Below, piece after piece: positions 1-8,871 of a stretch of DNA of 42,262 nucleotides. A program made the position numbers and the translations under genes. The first letter of the stretch is position 1. Every line of letters starts with the position of its first letter. The notes below the pieces were generated by a model. That model saw only the letters and a list, made by a program, of their open reading frames with translations, was not told the origin of the DNA and made no database searches. Source of the DNA: JALHTG01 sp964653695 (GTDB lineage Archaea > Thermoproteota > Bathyarchaeia > 40CM-2-53-6 > JALHTG01); the NCBI GenBank assembly GCA_964653695.1, contig CAZZFQ010000006.1, forward strand, positions 1 to 42,262, read 5' to 3'.

Positions 1-820
1 CTGGGACGTAGTCAATGAACCCCTTCTGCTCTGCTCTTCGCAGCGCAAGTTCTGCCTCGCTACAGCATGGAACAACTGCTGATCCTTTGAACTGCTCTGC
101 AATCTTTCCGAGGAACTTCTCTGCGAATGGAATGTCCATTTTGTTAGCGATTATGAGCGTAGGCTTCGAAAGGATTCTTATCTTCTCAGCAAACTCTCTC
201 ACATCCTTATCTGTCCACTTGCCGATCTCTTTTGACTCAAGATCGGTTGCCTCAAGAGCCTTCCTGACCTGCTCAGACTTAACCTTCAGGCCCGTCAGTT
301 CCTCGCTGAACGCCTCTTCAGTCGTAGCCCGATCCCTTTTCATTCGTTTTGCGACTCTCTTCAAGGTCCTCTGGATCGTAGCGGCAAACCACATGACCAG
401 TTCTTCCTCGATGTCACAGATGTCGAGGACCGGGTTTCCCATCCCTGGCTTCGATATTCTTCCTTCGGCATCAACCCCACCTGAGGCATCAACAATGTGC
501 AATAGCGCGTCAGCCTGCGCAGCCACATTCAGGAACTGGTTGCCCAGCCCCTTTCCTGCCCAAGCCCCTTTGATCAACCCTGGCAGATCTATCAGTTCGA
601 CAGGAATGAACCGCCAACCGTCCATGCATCGAGAGTTCACCGGGTTGTCCCTCACCCCCAACTCCCGACAGGCACAGAGCGTTCGCACATCGGCGACGCC
701 AACGTTCGGCCTCTTCGTTGTGAAGGGATATGTTGAGATCTTGGCGGATTGAAGCGTGGCAGCGTTGAAGAACGTGGTCTTCCCAGTATTAGTCTTCCCG
801 ATGAGCCCTATTCGTATCAT
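1..820 (-). CDS. Obg/YchF-like GTPase, C-terminus cut by window edge
   Basis: The frame reads from ATG at 820 down through the left edge, giving 273 residues of a protein that is normally about 390-400 aa, so the C-terminal TGS-type part is missing from the window. The N-terminus has the P-loop GLIGKTNTGKT, then the G3 motif DLPGLIKGAWAGKGLGNQF typical of the Obg family, and the G4 motif NKMD. NKMD predicts GTP specificity, unlike bacterial YchF, which has a changed G4 motif and prefers ATP. A helical insertion between G3 and G4 (rich in E, K and R) fits the family. These proteins bind ribosomes and act in translation or stress response. A TATA-like CTATTAAG lies 28 bases upstream of the ATG, so the mRNA is probably leaderless. 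The gene is divergent from the cupin gene. Confidence 0.93.
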   Translation of the reverse strand, partial: MIRIGLIGKTNTGKTTFFNAATLQSAKISTYPFTTKRPNVGVADVRTLCACRELGVRDNPVNSRCMDGWRFIPVELIDLPGLIKGAWAGKGLGNQFLNVAAQADALLHIVDASGGVDAEGRISKPGMGNPVLDICDIEEELVMWFAATIQRTLKRVAKRMKRDRATTEEAFSEELTGLKVKSEQVRKALEATDLESKEIGKWTDKDVREFAEKIRILSKPTLIIANKMDIPFAEKFLGKIAEQFKGSAVVPCCSEAELALRRAEQKGFIDYVP

Positions 821-843
821 GAACCATACTTTGACCACCGGCC

Positions 844-851
844 CTTAATAG
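844..851 (-). promoter_or_regulatory. TATA-like box for the Obg-like GTPase
   Basis: On the minus strand this reads CTATTAAG and is centred about 28 bases before the ATG at 820. That spacing is what a leaderless archaeal transcript would show. It was identified by eye only. Confidence 0.45.
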
Positions 852-960
852 CATTGCAAAAGCCCAAGCCACAATTGATCCCCGAAGCAGTTTCAGAACA
901 TTATTAAGGATCTCAAAGGCCAAAACCAAAACGATCGCTGTCACATGGTAGTGGCACAAG

Positions 961-1314
961 ATGAAGATCATCAAGATTGATTCTGTCCCTTCTGAGAAAC
1001 GATCCGGAGGAATCTTTGTTGGAACGATTGAATCAAGATCACTCGTAAGCGAGTCCATTGGAGCAAGCGACCTGAAGCTCGACATAATCACTTTTCCCCC
1101 AGGAGTCAGGAACAAGCTGCACAGACACACCTACGATCAAGTGTTGTACATCCTTGCTGGTGAAGGTATAGTGGCAACCGAAAGTGAACGGAACATCGTG
1201 ACGCCAGGCGTAGCAGTATTCATTCCTCGTGGAGAGCTGCATTGGCATGGAGCCACAGAGACAAGCTTCTTTCAACACATTTCGATTCTTCGTCCCGGAG
1301 AAACAAAGTATTGA
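961..1314 (+). CDS. Small cupin-domain protein
   Basis: This 117-aa protein has a single cupin (double-stranded beta-helix) domain. The first metal-binding motif is visible as HRHTYDQVLYILAGEG and the second as PRGELHWHGA, with histidines and a carboxylate/amide at the expected places. Small cupins of this type bind a metal and may be dioxygenases, isomerases, sugar-binding proteins or lyase-like enzymes; the substrate cannot be read from the sequence. ATG 961 is the natural start, as the domain begins within about 35 residues. It is transcribed away from the Obg-like GTPase and has no obvious operon partner. Confidence 0.85.
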   Translation: MKIIKIDSVPSEKRSGGIFVGTIESRSLVSESIGASDLKLDIITFPPGVRNKLHRHTYDQVLYILAGEGIVATESERNIVTPGVAVFIPRGELHWHGATETSFFQHISILRPGETKY

Positions 1315-1413
1315 GGGCACCGGATCAGGAACGTAGAGCTTCCATCGGAACTCCGCTACTCTTAATAGCGAACAGTTCTGTCTAGTCCATTCTATCCGCA
1401 GTCGTGGTTTCAC

Positions 1414-1566
1414 GTGGCAAAAAGGATCGTCATATGTCCAAAATGCAGAAGGCGATTTGACGTATCATATGCACGAGCTTTCGCGTGCGGTGGCTGCCCG
1501 TCATCAACTAGGGGGGAGTGCGGACTCATAAAGTGCCCCTCGTGCAGCCATGAGTTCCCAGCGTGA
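1414..1566 (+). CDS. 50-aa cysteine-rich zinc-ribbon protein
   Basis: The frame starts at GTG 1414 and encodes 50 residues with eight cysteines: one CPKC pair, then CGGC, then ECG and a final KCPSC. The end, CGLIKCPSCSHEFP, resembles small Cys-rich proteins often found next to ferrous-iron transport (Feo) genes in anaerobes, in which a C-GCP...C-L-KCP-C core is followed by an aromatic-proline tail. That resemblance is from memory and not proven. The stop codon overlaps the GTG start of the next gene (GTGA), which implies translational coupling to the membrane protein. The gene is short enough to be missed by automatic annotation. Cysteine content and spacing make chance unlikely. Confidence 0.7.
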   Translation: MAKRIVICPKCRRRFDVSYARAFACGGCPSSTRGECGLIKCPSCSHEFPA

Positions 1567-2177
1567 AGGTGATCAGATTGAGCGAGCGATATAGAAGGAT
1601 CATAGTCAGGTGGAAGTCTGTGAGGGGATTATTAATAGGTTTTCTTCTGACGCTCGCCTCAGCTCTCATAAGCGTACTGCTCGTAGGATATCTTTCTACT
1701 CTCGGTCTGGAAGAAAAGGTTGAGTTGGTTCGGATTGGGGCGGTGAGTCTTCCAATCCACATTCTATTCTTGCCTTCAGTGGGGATTGCGCTTCTCTTCA
1801 TCTTCGGCTGGATCCATCTTGTCCAAGAGACTGCCTATGTCCGAGCGATTCCTGGCCCAACTTTGGAGGAGAAATTGGTCTCCATTAGAATGGTGAAGTA
1901 CGCGGCGCTCATTGTAGCCATATTCGCGTCATCACTATTCATACCCTATCTCTTAGGTTCTGCATTGTTCCTTGGGTTTCTGGGAAGGGTGACGCTTTTC
2001 GCGAAGTTCCTTGAACCATACGCCCTCCGGGCAATCACCTTAATGTCCTCGTTCCAAGTCCTTGACGAGAACTCGAAGTACCTTTTGTCGCTGAATCTTG
2101 CAGCTCTCATGTCAGTCATTTTAACACTAATCATTGCCAGACGAGGAAGAAGGACTCTCTTGGCCAGGCGAAGGTAG
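1563..2177 (+). CDS. Membrane protein of unknown function, about four TM segments
   Basis: This 204-aa protein has hydrophobic segments at roughly residues 20-45, 60-82, 108-135 and 170-192, with basic residues at both ends (N-terminal LSERYRR, C-terminal RRGRRTLLARRR). I recognise no family. Its GTG start overlaps the TGA of the upstream zinc-ribbon gene by four bases, so the two are very probably co-translated and may act together, for example as a membrane component plus a cytosolic metal-binding partner. That functional link is inference. The opposite-strand frames here are shadows. Confidence 0.75.
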   Translation: MKVIRLSERYRRIIVRWKSVRGLLIGFLLTLASALISVLLVGYLSTLGLEEKVELVRIGAVSLPIHILFLPSVGIALLFIFGWIHLVQETAYVRAIPGPTLEEKLVSIRMVKYAALIVAIFASSLFIPYLLGSALFLGFLGRVTLFAKFLEPYALRAITLMSSFQVLDENSKYLLSLNLAALMSVILTLIIARRGRRTLLARRR

Positions 2178-2265
2178 ATTTGCTATAGGAAGATAATTGT
2201 ATGTCTCATGTAAAGTGCTTGTCAAAGAACTCTAGCTGAGTTCAGTCTTGGTAAAGTGATGCTTC

Positions 2266-3777
2266 TTGCCTACGTTTCGATCAAAGATTGTGGACATCTC
2301 CACCAGAAGTCGTCTGATTCTTCTAAATGCCAAAGATGCCGAGCAACTGGGGATAACGACACACGACAGGGTCAGGTTGACGAAGGATGAACGCTCGGCT
2401 CCGGCAATCGTAAACACGACAGAGACATTTGTCGGGCCCGGAGATGTCGGGGTCTTCCTTGACACGGCGAAAGAGCTTCAGATCGTTGAGGGAGACGCAG
2501 TAGATGTTGCTCTTCTTCCTCCTCCAACCTCGGTTCAATACATTAAGAAAAAGATGCGTGGCGAGAAGCTTGCAAACGAAGAGATCAACAGCATAATCAA
2601 AGACGTGGTTGACAGGACCCTAGGCGAGATTGAGATCACCGCTTTCATCACTGCCGAGCAGCACCACGGAATGACCATGGACGAAATCGAGGCTCTTACG
2701 AGAGCTATGGTCAATCACGGGTCGACCATAGATTTCCAGCGGCCAGTCTTTGACAAGCACAGCCTAGGAGGCATTCCAGGAAACAAGGTTACCTTATTGA
2801 TAGTGCCGATAGTAGCTGCGGCAGGCTTACTCATCCCTAAGACGAGCAGCAGAGCTATCACAAGCCCATCAGGGACAGCGGACACGATGAGCACGTTGGC
2901 GCCAGTAGATTTCACAGCATCCGAGCTCAAGGCAATAGCAGCGAAAACCAACGGAGCCATCATCTGGGGGGGCAGTCTCAATCTCGCGCCAGCAGATGAC
3001 ATATTCATCGGAGTTGAATATCCCCTGCAGATAGACCCAGAGCCCCAGATGCTGGCGAGCATAATGGCAAAGAAGCTAGCAGTAGGAACCAATTACCTAG
3101 TCCTAGATCTTCCAGTAGGAAGAGAAGCCAAGGTAGAAACCTTCGAGCAGGCCAGAAGCATATCAAACCAGCTCATAGATCTCGGCGAACGTCTTGGCGT
3201 GAGGGTCAAGTGTGGAATAACATACGGCGGTCAGCCAGTTGGATACAGTGTCGGCCCGGCTCTGGAAGCCAAGGAGGCACTCCTTGCGCTCGAAGGCCGG
3301 GGTCCAACAAGCCTCGTAGAGAAGTCCACTGCTCTGGCAGGGCTTCTGTTCGAGTTGGCTGGAAAAGCTTCGAAAGGGAAAGGCCAAGACATGGCAAAAG
3401 AGCTGCTAGCTTCGGGAAAAGCGCTGAAGAAGATGCGGGAGATCATTGAGGCTCAGGGAGGAGATCCCAAAGTAGGGCCTGGCAACATTCCAATAGGCGA
3501 CAGTAAGGCAGAGATAACCGCCCCATGCGACGGCTATATTACTCGCGTATCAAACAAGGCGATTACGGAGATCGCCAGAGCAGCAGGAGCACCAATCGAA
3601 AAGGGGGCAGGCGTGGTCTTCTATGGCAAGGAAGGTCACAAGGTGGAGAAGGATCAGAAGATCCTTGAGATTCACGCTGAACGGGAATCGAGACTTGATG
3701 AAGCGTATCAGCTCGCCCTCAAGCTCAAACCGATCACCCTGGAAGGCATGCTTCTGCAAGAGATCCCGGAGCTGTAA
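2266..3777 (+). CDS. deoA: AMP phosphorylase (archaeal thymidine phosphorylase family)
   Basis: This 503-aa protein has the full length of archaeal AMP phosphorylase, which converts NMPs plus phosphate into ribose-1,5-bisphosphate plus the free base. An N-terminal domain of about 85 residues precedes the nucleoside phosphorylase family 3 core. That core shows KHSLGGIPGNK at 164-174, the phosphate-binding region, and SSRAITSPSGTADTMSTL at 194-211. The C-terminal domain contains the lipoyl-like hairpin region (DGYITRVSNKAI). The start is TTG 2266: an in-frame TGA lies at 2257-2259 and no ATG or GTG fits, while AAGTGAT just upstream can act as a ribosome-binding site. The usual partners, ribose-1,5-bisphosphate isomerase and type III RuBisCO, are not in this window. 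The symbol deoA follows database practice for this family. Confidence 0.93.
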   Translation: MPTFRSKIVDISTRSRLILLNAKDAEQLGITTHDRVRLTKDERSAPAIVNTTETFVGPGDVGVFLDTAKELQIVEGDAVDVALLPPPTSVQYIKKKMRGEKLANEEINSIIKDVVDRTLGEIEITAFITAEQHHGMTMDEIEALTRAMVNHGSTIDFQRPVFDKHSLGGIPGNKVTLLIVPIVAAAGLLIPKTSSRAITSPSGTADTMSTLAPVDFTASELKAIAAKTNGAIIWGGSLNLAPADDIFIGVEYPLQIDPEPQMLASIMAKKLAVGTNYLVLDLPVGREAKVETFEQARSISNQLIDLGERLGVRVKCGITYGGQPVGYSVGPALEAKEALLALEGRGPTSLVEKSTALAGLLFELAGKASKGKGQDMAKELLASGKALKKMREIIEAQGGDPKVGPGNIPIGDSKAEITAPCDGYITRVSNKAITEIARAAGAPIEKGAGVVFYGKEGHKVEKDQKILEIHAERESRLDEAYQLALKLKPITLEGMLLQEIPEL

Positions 3778-3842
3778 ACCGTGACTGTGATCAGAACTTC
3801 AATGACACTATTATTCGTTCAATCCACGACGCCAAATGAGAA

Positions 3843-4961
3843 TTGAATGTGACATATCCCTATCCAATGCGAGGCCATGTCATGAACAATACTGCAAGAG
3901 AGAGTAGCTCTTTCCGAATTGCAATGATGTTTGCAGGATCTCTTGCAGTCGGAATTGCCCTGCTGGCTGTCTTTGTGTATCTTGTAGGATTCAAAGAGAT
4001 AGTGGACACAATTCTGAAGGTGGACATTCGTCTGATGTTCTTGGCGTTCATCCTAGATATGGCCGGTCTACTTCTCTATGGATCTTGTTGGTACGTTCTA
4101 CTTCGAGCTGGAGGACTGAATATACGTTTTCGGAGTTGCATATCCATCGCACTTGCAGGGATATTCACGTGCTACGTAACTCCGAGCGGCTTCTTCATGG
4201 ACGCATCCAGAGTTCTCCTCGCTTCCAAGGAATCCAATGTAAAGATCGGAGACGGTGCCGCAACAGTGATCCTTCACAAGATAATGTTTACTTTGGGGTT
4301 CGTGACGTTCGGGCTGCTGTCAATGACTATGCTGTTCGTGACCAGTGGTCTCTCTCATCCTCTTGCCCTAAACCTTCTTACCGTCACGATGTTGGTTGTC
4401 ATTGGAACCATCGGAGTAGCCCTACTCATAGTGAAGGCAGACAGGCTGGGAAATCGCATCCAAGGGGTGACTAAGGGCGTCAGGTCACTACTGAGCAAGG
4501 TGGCCGGAAGATACTATCCAGCATTGCTCTCGTCGTTCGGCGGTCTGACAAAGGACTTCAGAAGGACATTCGTGAAACTCGTGAAGAGCCCTAGAGCGAT
4601 CCTAGCCTCCTACGCTTTAGCCCTGAGCTACTGGACCACATCAGTTCTAATTCTCTATGTCGTCTTCTTGGGGTTAGGTTACAGCATCTCAATTTGGATC
4701 ATAATGCTGACAATCTCGGTGGGAGACTTCGTCCAGATGACTCCAATTGCTATCCCCGGGATGCTTGGAGTAATCGAAGTAGTTACGACCACAATCCTTG
4801 TAATGTTCGGCACTCCTCTCGAAGTTGCTGCCTCTGCTACTTTACTGGCGAGGATTGCAACATTCTGGTTTGACCTTCCAGTCACAGGTGTGGCAGCTTC
4901 GTACTATGGCGCTAAGTACGTTGTGGGACTGGCCACGGGCACATCTCGATCCTTCAAGTAG
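3843..4961 (+). CDS. UPF0104/YbhN-type integral membrane protein, flippase-like
   Basis: A protein of up to 372 aa with about eight hydrophobic segments, beginning with FRIAMMFAGSLAVGIALLAVFVY-like helix 1. The segment GIFTCYVTPSGFFMDASRVLLASKE is characteristic of the lysylphosphatidylglycerol synthetase/flippase TM family (UPF0104). In archaea, members of this family lie near glycosyltransferases and are suspected to act on lipid-linked sugars or in lipid flipping; the role here is inferred. The longest frame starts at TTG 3843; in-frame ATGs at 3867 and 3882 are good alternatives, and 3882 has a GAGG nine bases upstream. The same strand carries AMP phosphorylase 65 bases upstream, which appears unrelated. 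Confidence 0.85.
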   Translation: MNVTYPYPMRGHVMNNTARESSSFRIAMMFAGSLAVGIALLAVFVYLVGFKEIVDTILKVDIRLMFLAFILDMAGLLLYGSCWYVLLRAGGLNIRFRSCISIALAGIFTCYVTPSGFFMDASRVLLASKESNVKIGDGAATVILHKIMFTLGFVTFGLLSMTMLFVTSGLSHPLALNLLTVTMLVVIGTIGVALLIVKADRLGNRIQGVTKGVRSLLSKVAGRYYPALLSSFGGLTKDFRRTFVKLVKSPRAILASYALALSYWTTSVLILYVVFLGLGYSISIWIIMLTISVGDFVQMTPIAIPGMLGVIEVVTTTILVMFGTPLEVAASATLLARIATFWFDLPVTGVAASYYGAKYVVGLATGTSRSFK

Positions 4962-5126
4962 TGCGCCAGCTCCGATTACAATGCCTTTTTGAACGCCTGT
5001 ATTACATACACTGACGACTGAACCTCGCAGCGGTGAAACAAAGCGTCAAAGCCATGTTCTCTGTGTCAACGCAAAGCAGCCCCATCGAGCGACTTTTGCG
5101 AAACACACAAGACAGCTGAGTCCAAC

Positions 5127-5264
5127 ATGAAGCAGAGATTCAAGGAATGGGCAAGAGCCTATGATGGAGACATATCAATGAAGGAATACCTGGAAAGAGT
5201 CGTTGGACTTCCAGAAACTGGAGAGAGAGCCAAAGAGGTCGCAAGGCACCTGCTCAAGAAGTAG
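5127..5264 (+). CDS. 45-aa basic/acidic small protein upstream of topoisomerase
   Basis: ATG 5127 opens a frame of 45 codons with a charged, helical composition: starts MKQRFKEWARAYDGDISM and ends in a lysine- and arginine-rich helix. No family is recognised. The TAG stop lies six bases before the TTG start of topoisomerase IA and in the same frame, so translation could be coupled. Codon use looks normal and no competing frame is better. It is short, so a chance ORF cannot be excluded. Residues such as EYLERVVGLPETG look like a genuine folded small protein rather than random sequence. Confidence 0.45.
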   Translation: MKQRFKEWARAYDGDISMKEYLERVVGLPETGERAKEVARHLLKK

Positions 5265-5270
5265 ATTGAC

Positions 5271-7397
5271 TTGGCAACAACACTGGTTGTTTCCGAGAAG
5301 CCGGACGCAGCCAAGCGGATAGCTGAGTCGTTAAGCGACAGAGGTCAGGTTCTGAGGCACATGAAGAGAGGTGTCCCGATCTACGAGGTTTCCAGGCCTA
5401 GCGAGAAGGTCTACGTCTGCTCGGCCCTTGGGCACCTATACTCCGTCGACCAGAAGCGGGGGATAACCCGAAGAGCCCATCCGGTCTGGGATCTTACGTG
5501 GAAGCCCAGGTATCTGACGGAGAGGAGTCAAGAGCGGCTGCGGACTTGGATAGACCAGATTCGTCAAGTATCAAGGGAAGCCAATTGCTTCGTGAACGCT
5601 TGCGATTACGACATCGAAGGCTCAGTGATTGGGGCCATGGTCCTCAAGTACGCCTGCAACGGCGCCGATCGAAATGCCAAGAGAATGAAATTCAGCACTT
5701 TAACAACAAAGGAGCTCCAAGAAGCTTATGCTAACTCGTCAACAGGCCTCGATCAGACTCTAGTCAACGCTGGAATGTGCCGGCACGAGGTAGACTGGGT
5801 ATACGGCATCAACTTATCACGCGCACTCACTGATTCCGCGCGCGAGCATGGCAGGGTCTACTCCACGCTGAGCACAGGCCGAGTTCAAGGCCCAACCCTC
5901 AGATTCATTGTGCATCGCGAGGAGGAGATCAACTGTTTTGTTCCTTCTCCCTATTGGACGATAGAAACCGTAATCAAAGTAGGCGACAGTACGATCAACG
6001 CGCAATATGAAAAAGAGCGAATAGACTCAAAGAGTGAAGCTGACAAGGTGGTCGCAGACTGCGAAGGCGAATCGGGAACAATCACAGATATTGACAGCCG
6101 CAGGTCGAAGATCTATCCGCCTCCCCCCTTCGATCTGTCTGCACTTCAAGCAGAAGCATACAGACACTTTGGACTCAGACCTAGCTCCACTCTCGGAATA
6201 GCGGAACGCCTTTACCTAGACGCTCTCATAAGCTATCCAAGAACGTCAAGTCAGAAGCTACCTCCCAGCATAGAATACCGCAAGATTCTGGAAAACCTGT
6301 CATCTTTAGAAGAATACGCTGCAAAGGTATCCGTAGTCCTGAGTCGGCTAGGGCTTAGTCCCACCGAGGGTCAAAGATCCGATCCGGCTCACCCAGCAAT
6401 ATACCCTACAGGAAACATGCCCCATCGTGCATTGGAACCGCGTGAGCGGAAGGTCTACGATCTCATTGTGCGCAGGTTCGTAGCGACGTTTGGGGACCCG
6501 GCCATCAGGCAAAGCGAGAAGGTGTCAGTCTCAGTTAGGGGGTACATCTTCTATCTCAAGGGAACCCGCATCCTGGCCGGCGGATGGACAGATCTTTACG
6601 AGCCGTATGCTGGCTTTGAGGAGATACACCTTCCGTCATTAAGGATCGACCAGATCGTTGACATAGCGCGCATCGTGAGCGCGGAAAGGTTCACTCAGCC
6701 TCCGTCACGATTCAATCCAAGCAGTCTCCTTAGGCTGATGGAAAGAGAGAACATCGGAACGAAAGCGACACGCGCCGACATGATTGACACGTTGTACAAC
6801 CGGGGCTACATAGTCGGAGAGAGAATGACTCCAACTCCATTAGCCCTCAATGTAATCGATGTCCTAAAGAGATATTGCCCGAAGGTCGTCGAGACAGGCT
6901 TTACACGTGAACTTGAGGAAAAGATGCAAGGCATTGAGTATGGTAAAGAAAGAAAAGAACGCGTACTAGTAGAAGCGATCGAACATCTCAGGCCGGTCAT
7001 GGCTGAGCTTGAGGCAAGAATCTCTGAAGTCGGCACTGAACTCGGAAAGACTATCAGAGAAACAAGGCTAGCGCAGATCACTCTTCTCTCTCCATGTCCC
7101 CAGTGTGGTTCAAGGCTAGTGGTCGTTCGAAATAGCAGAACGGGAAAACGTTTCATCGGATGTACAGGACGATGGGAGAAGAATTGTACATTCTCTCTAC
7201 CTCTACCGCAGATCGGTGCGCTAACGTTGTCAAGGAAGTCTTGCGCCAAGTGCGGCTTCGAGCTAGTCATCGTCAAGGCGAGGGCTCGCAGGCCCATGAT
7301 TTCCTGTCCGATGTGCTTCATGGAGAAGAGGCGTAAACAAGCAGCTCAATCAAAGCAGACCCTTGATGAGCGACATGGTACAAAGGATACTGCATGA
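5271..7397 (+). CDS. topA: DNA topoisomerase IA with two C-terminal zinc fingers
   Basis: This 708-aa type IA topoisomerase relaxes negatively supercoiled DNA by single-strand passage. The TOPRIM domain starts immediately (VVSEKPDAAKRIAESL) and carries the metal-binding acidic triad in CDYDIEG near residue 112. The active-site region is DALISYPRTSS, with the catalytic tyrosine near residue 322. The C-terminus has two four-cysteine fingers between about residues 608 and 690: CPQCG...CTGRWEKNC and CAKCG...CPMC. There is no helicase domain, so this is not reverse gyrase. The start is TTG 5271; an in-frame TAG at 5262-5264 rules out a longer N-terminus except through non-standard ATT at 5265. The TOPRIM position supports this start. 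Confidence 0.93.
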   Translation: MATTLVVSEKPDAAKRIAESLSDRGQVLRHMKRGVPIYEVSRPSEKVYVCSALGHLYSVDQKRGITRRAHPVWDLTWKPRYLTERSQERLRTWIDQIRQVSREANCFVNACDYDIEGSVIGAMVLKYACNGADRNAKRMKFSTLTTKELQEAYANSSTGLDQTLVNAGMCRHEVDWVYGINLSRALTDSAREHGRVYSTLSTGRVQGPTLRFIVHREEEINCFVPSPYWTIETVIKVGDSTINAQYEKERIDSKSEADKVVADCEGESGTITDIDSRRSKIYPPPPFDLSALQAEAYRHFGLRPSSTLGIAERLYLDALISYPRTSSQKLPPSIEYRKILENLSSLEEYAAKVSVVLSRLGLSPTEGQRSDPAHPAIYPTGNMPHRALEPRERKVYDLIVRRFVATFGDPAIRQSEKVSVSVRGYIFYLKGTRILAGGWTDLYEPYAGFEEIHLPSLRIDQIVDIARIVSAERFTQPPSRFNPSSLLRLMERENIGTKATRADMIDTLYNRGYIVGERMTPTPLALNVIDVLKRYCPKVVETGFTRELEEKMQGIEYGKERKERVLVEAIEHLRPVMAELEARISEVGTELGKTIRETRLAQITLLSPCPQCGSRLVVVRNSRTGKRFIGCTGRWEKNCTFSLPLPQIGALTLSRKSCAKCGFELVIVKARARRPMISCPMCFMEKRRKQAAQSKQTLDERHGTKDTA

Positions 7398-7507
7398 AGC
7401 CGGGGCTAAGGATCTTGACACACTCAGCGAAACATTCAGAGCGATTCTCATACCAGAAGGCTTATTTTCAAATCACAATGGTTGGATGGTAGATAGGCGG
7501 GCAGCAT

Positions 7508-8842
7508 ATGTTCCTGGCCTTGACGCAGTTTTCGCTGGTTCAACAGATATTGCTGATCATGACGACCGGGATAACGGTCATGGTGGGAACATACGCGGTC
7601 AACTGGTGCATCCTTGCGGTAATATCGATTAGAAAAAAGGTTAAGCCTCCTTCAGCGCCAGTCGTTCACGAATGGCCTACGGTTTCGATCCATCTTCCAA
7701 TCTATAACGAAAGGCCTGTCGTGTCCCGTCTCCTAAATTCATGTGTCCAACTGGACTACCCGCGAGAGAAGCTGGAGATTCTGGTCATCGATGACTCAAC
7801 TGACGACACGACGGAAATCGTCAAGGCGTACTCTGCACGCTTTCCAGACCTTGTTAAGGTAATCCGCAGGCACTCGAGGGAAGGGTTCAAGGCCGGAGCC
7901 CTCCAAGAGGCACTGAGTAGAAGCCATGGCGATTTCATCGCCATATTTGACGCTGACTATGTTCCTCCCCGTGATTTCCTGAGGCGCATGATTCCCTACC
8001 TGTATGTCAGCAATGAGATCGCGTTTGTTCAGGCAAGGGTGGGCCATCTGAACTCTCATTCCACATGGGTAACTAAAGCGGTGTCACTCGCCATAGACGG
8101 GTTTTTTCTCGTAGAGCAGAGAGCAAGATTCGCCGCAAATCTTCTCCCCCACTTCCTTGGCACAAGTGGAGTGTTCAGAAGAGAGGCCATCGAGGCTGCT
8201 GGCGGCTGGTCTGCCGACACACTTGTTGAGGATCTAGATCTTTCTATTCGACTCCAACTAGCAGGCTGGAAACATCTGTACGTACCCGATGTTGTATGCT
8301 CAGGAGAAGTTCCTCCGACGATCTCCGTGTTCGTAAGACAGCAAATGAGATGGGCAAAAGGATTCAGCGAATGCTTCAGAAAATACTGGAGAACTATTCT
8401 CTATCATACAAGCCTATCACTCTTCCAAAAGGTAGAGTGTCTCTTCCAGCTGGCATGCTACTTCATCTTTGTTCTGGGTGTTGTAGGGTTCTTCCTGGAG
8501 ATTCCCTACTACCTAATCTTCCCCTGGTCTTTCCTGCTATACGATTACTGGAAATGCAGCGTCGCTCCCGTGGCGATCATCGCTTCTGTACCCATCTATG
8601 CTGCGCCAATCTTGGTCTACGGCCTAGCCATAGCTGAGCTCAGAAAAATGGAGAAGATCAGCATACGTCGGGCATTCCATTTGATCTACTTAGGCATCGT
8701 GGGATACATCGTCTCTTGGGCGGGCGCTCTTGCAGTCATTGACGGCCTAATGGGAAGGAGATCTGCGTTTCGCAGAACTCCGAAGTATGGCTTGATTGAC
8801 AGGTACTCGCGGGTAAACATGAAACGTTTAGCGGGTAACTGA
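7508..8842 (+). CDS. Processive family 2 glycosyltransferase (cellulose-synthase-like), membrane
   Basis: This 444-aa protein has an N-terminal membrane helix (about residues 8-40), a cytosolic GT-A domain and three to four C-terminal membrane helices from about residue 306. All hallmarks of processive GT2 enzymes are seen: VSIHLPIYNERPVV near 59-72, IDDSTDD at 94-100, the FDAD metal/nucleotide site at 147-150, the catalytic ED at 241-242 and QQMRW at 278-282. Such enzymes polymerise or add sugars from nucleotide-sugars to lipid or polymer acceptors; the sugar is unknown. ATG 7508 is the only usable start after an in-frame TAG. Together with the flippase-like protein at 3843 it suggests envelope glycan synthesis. 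Confidence 0.9.
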   Translation: MFLALTQFSLVQQILLIMTTGITVMVGTYAVNWCILAVISIRKKVKPPSAPVVHEWPTVSIHLPIYNERPVVSRLLNSCVQLDYPREKLEILVIDDSTDDTTEIVKAYSARFPDLVKVIRRHSREGFKAGALQEALSRSHGDFIAIFDADYVPPRDFLRRMIPYLYVSNEIAFVQARVGHLNSHSTWVTKAVSLAIDGFFLVEQRARFAANLLPHFLGTSGVFRREAIEAAGGWSADTLVEDLDLSIRLQLAGWKHLYVPDVVCSGEVPPTISVFVRQQMRWAKGFSECFRKYWRTILYHTSLSLFQKVECLFQLACYFIFVLGVVGFFLEIPYYLIFPWSFLLYDYWKCSVAPVAIIASVPIYAAPILVYGLAIAELRKMEKISIRRAFHLIYLGIVGYIVSWAGALAVIDGLMGRRSAFRRTPKYGLIDRYSRVNMKRLAGN

Positions 8843-8871
8843 CCATTTCTCGTTATTCTTTTTGGACGACA

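Noticed and set aside
15..752. Long plus-strand frame opposite the left-edge gene
   Set aside because: It is the antisense of the Obg-like GTPase, whose minus-strand translation has all GTPase motifs.
5262..5264. TAG readthrough producing a fusion with topoisomerase
   Set aside because: The topoisomerase begins its TOPRIM domain right after the TTG, and no pyrrolysine gene is in the window.
7363..7632. 89-aa plus frame between topoisomerase and the glycosyltransferase
   Set aside because: It overlaps both clear genes and its C-terminal half is the shifted frame of the glycosyltransferase.
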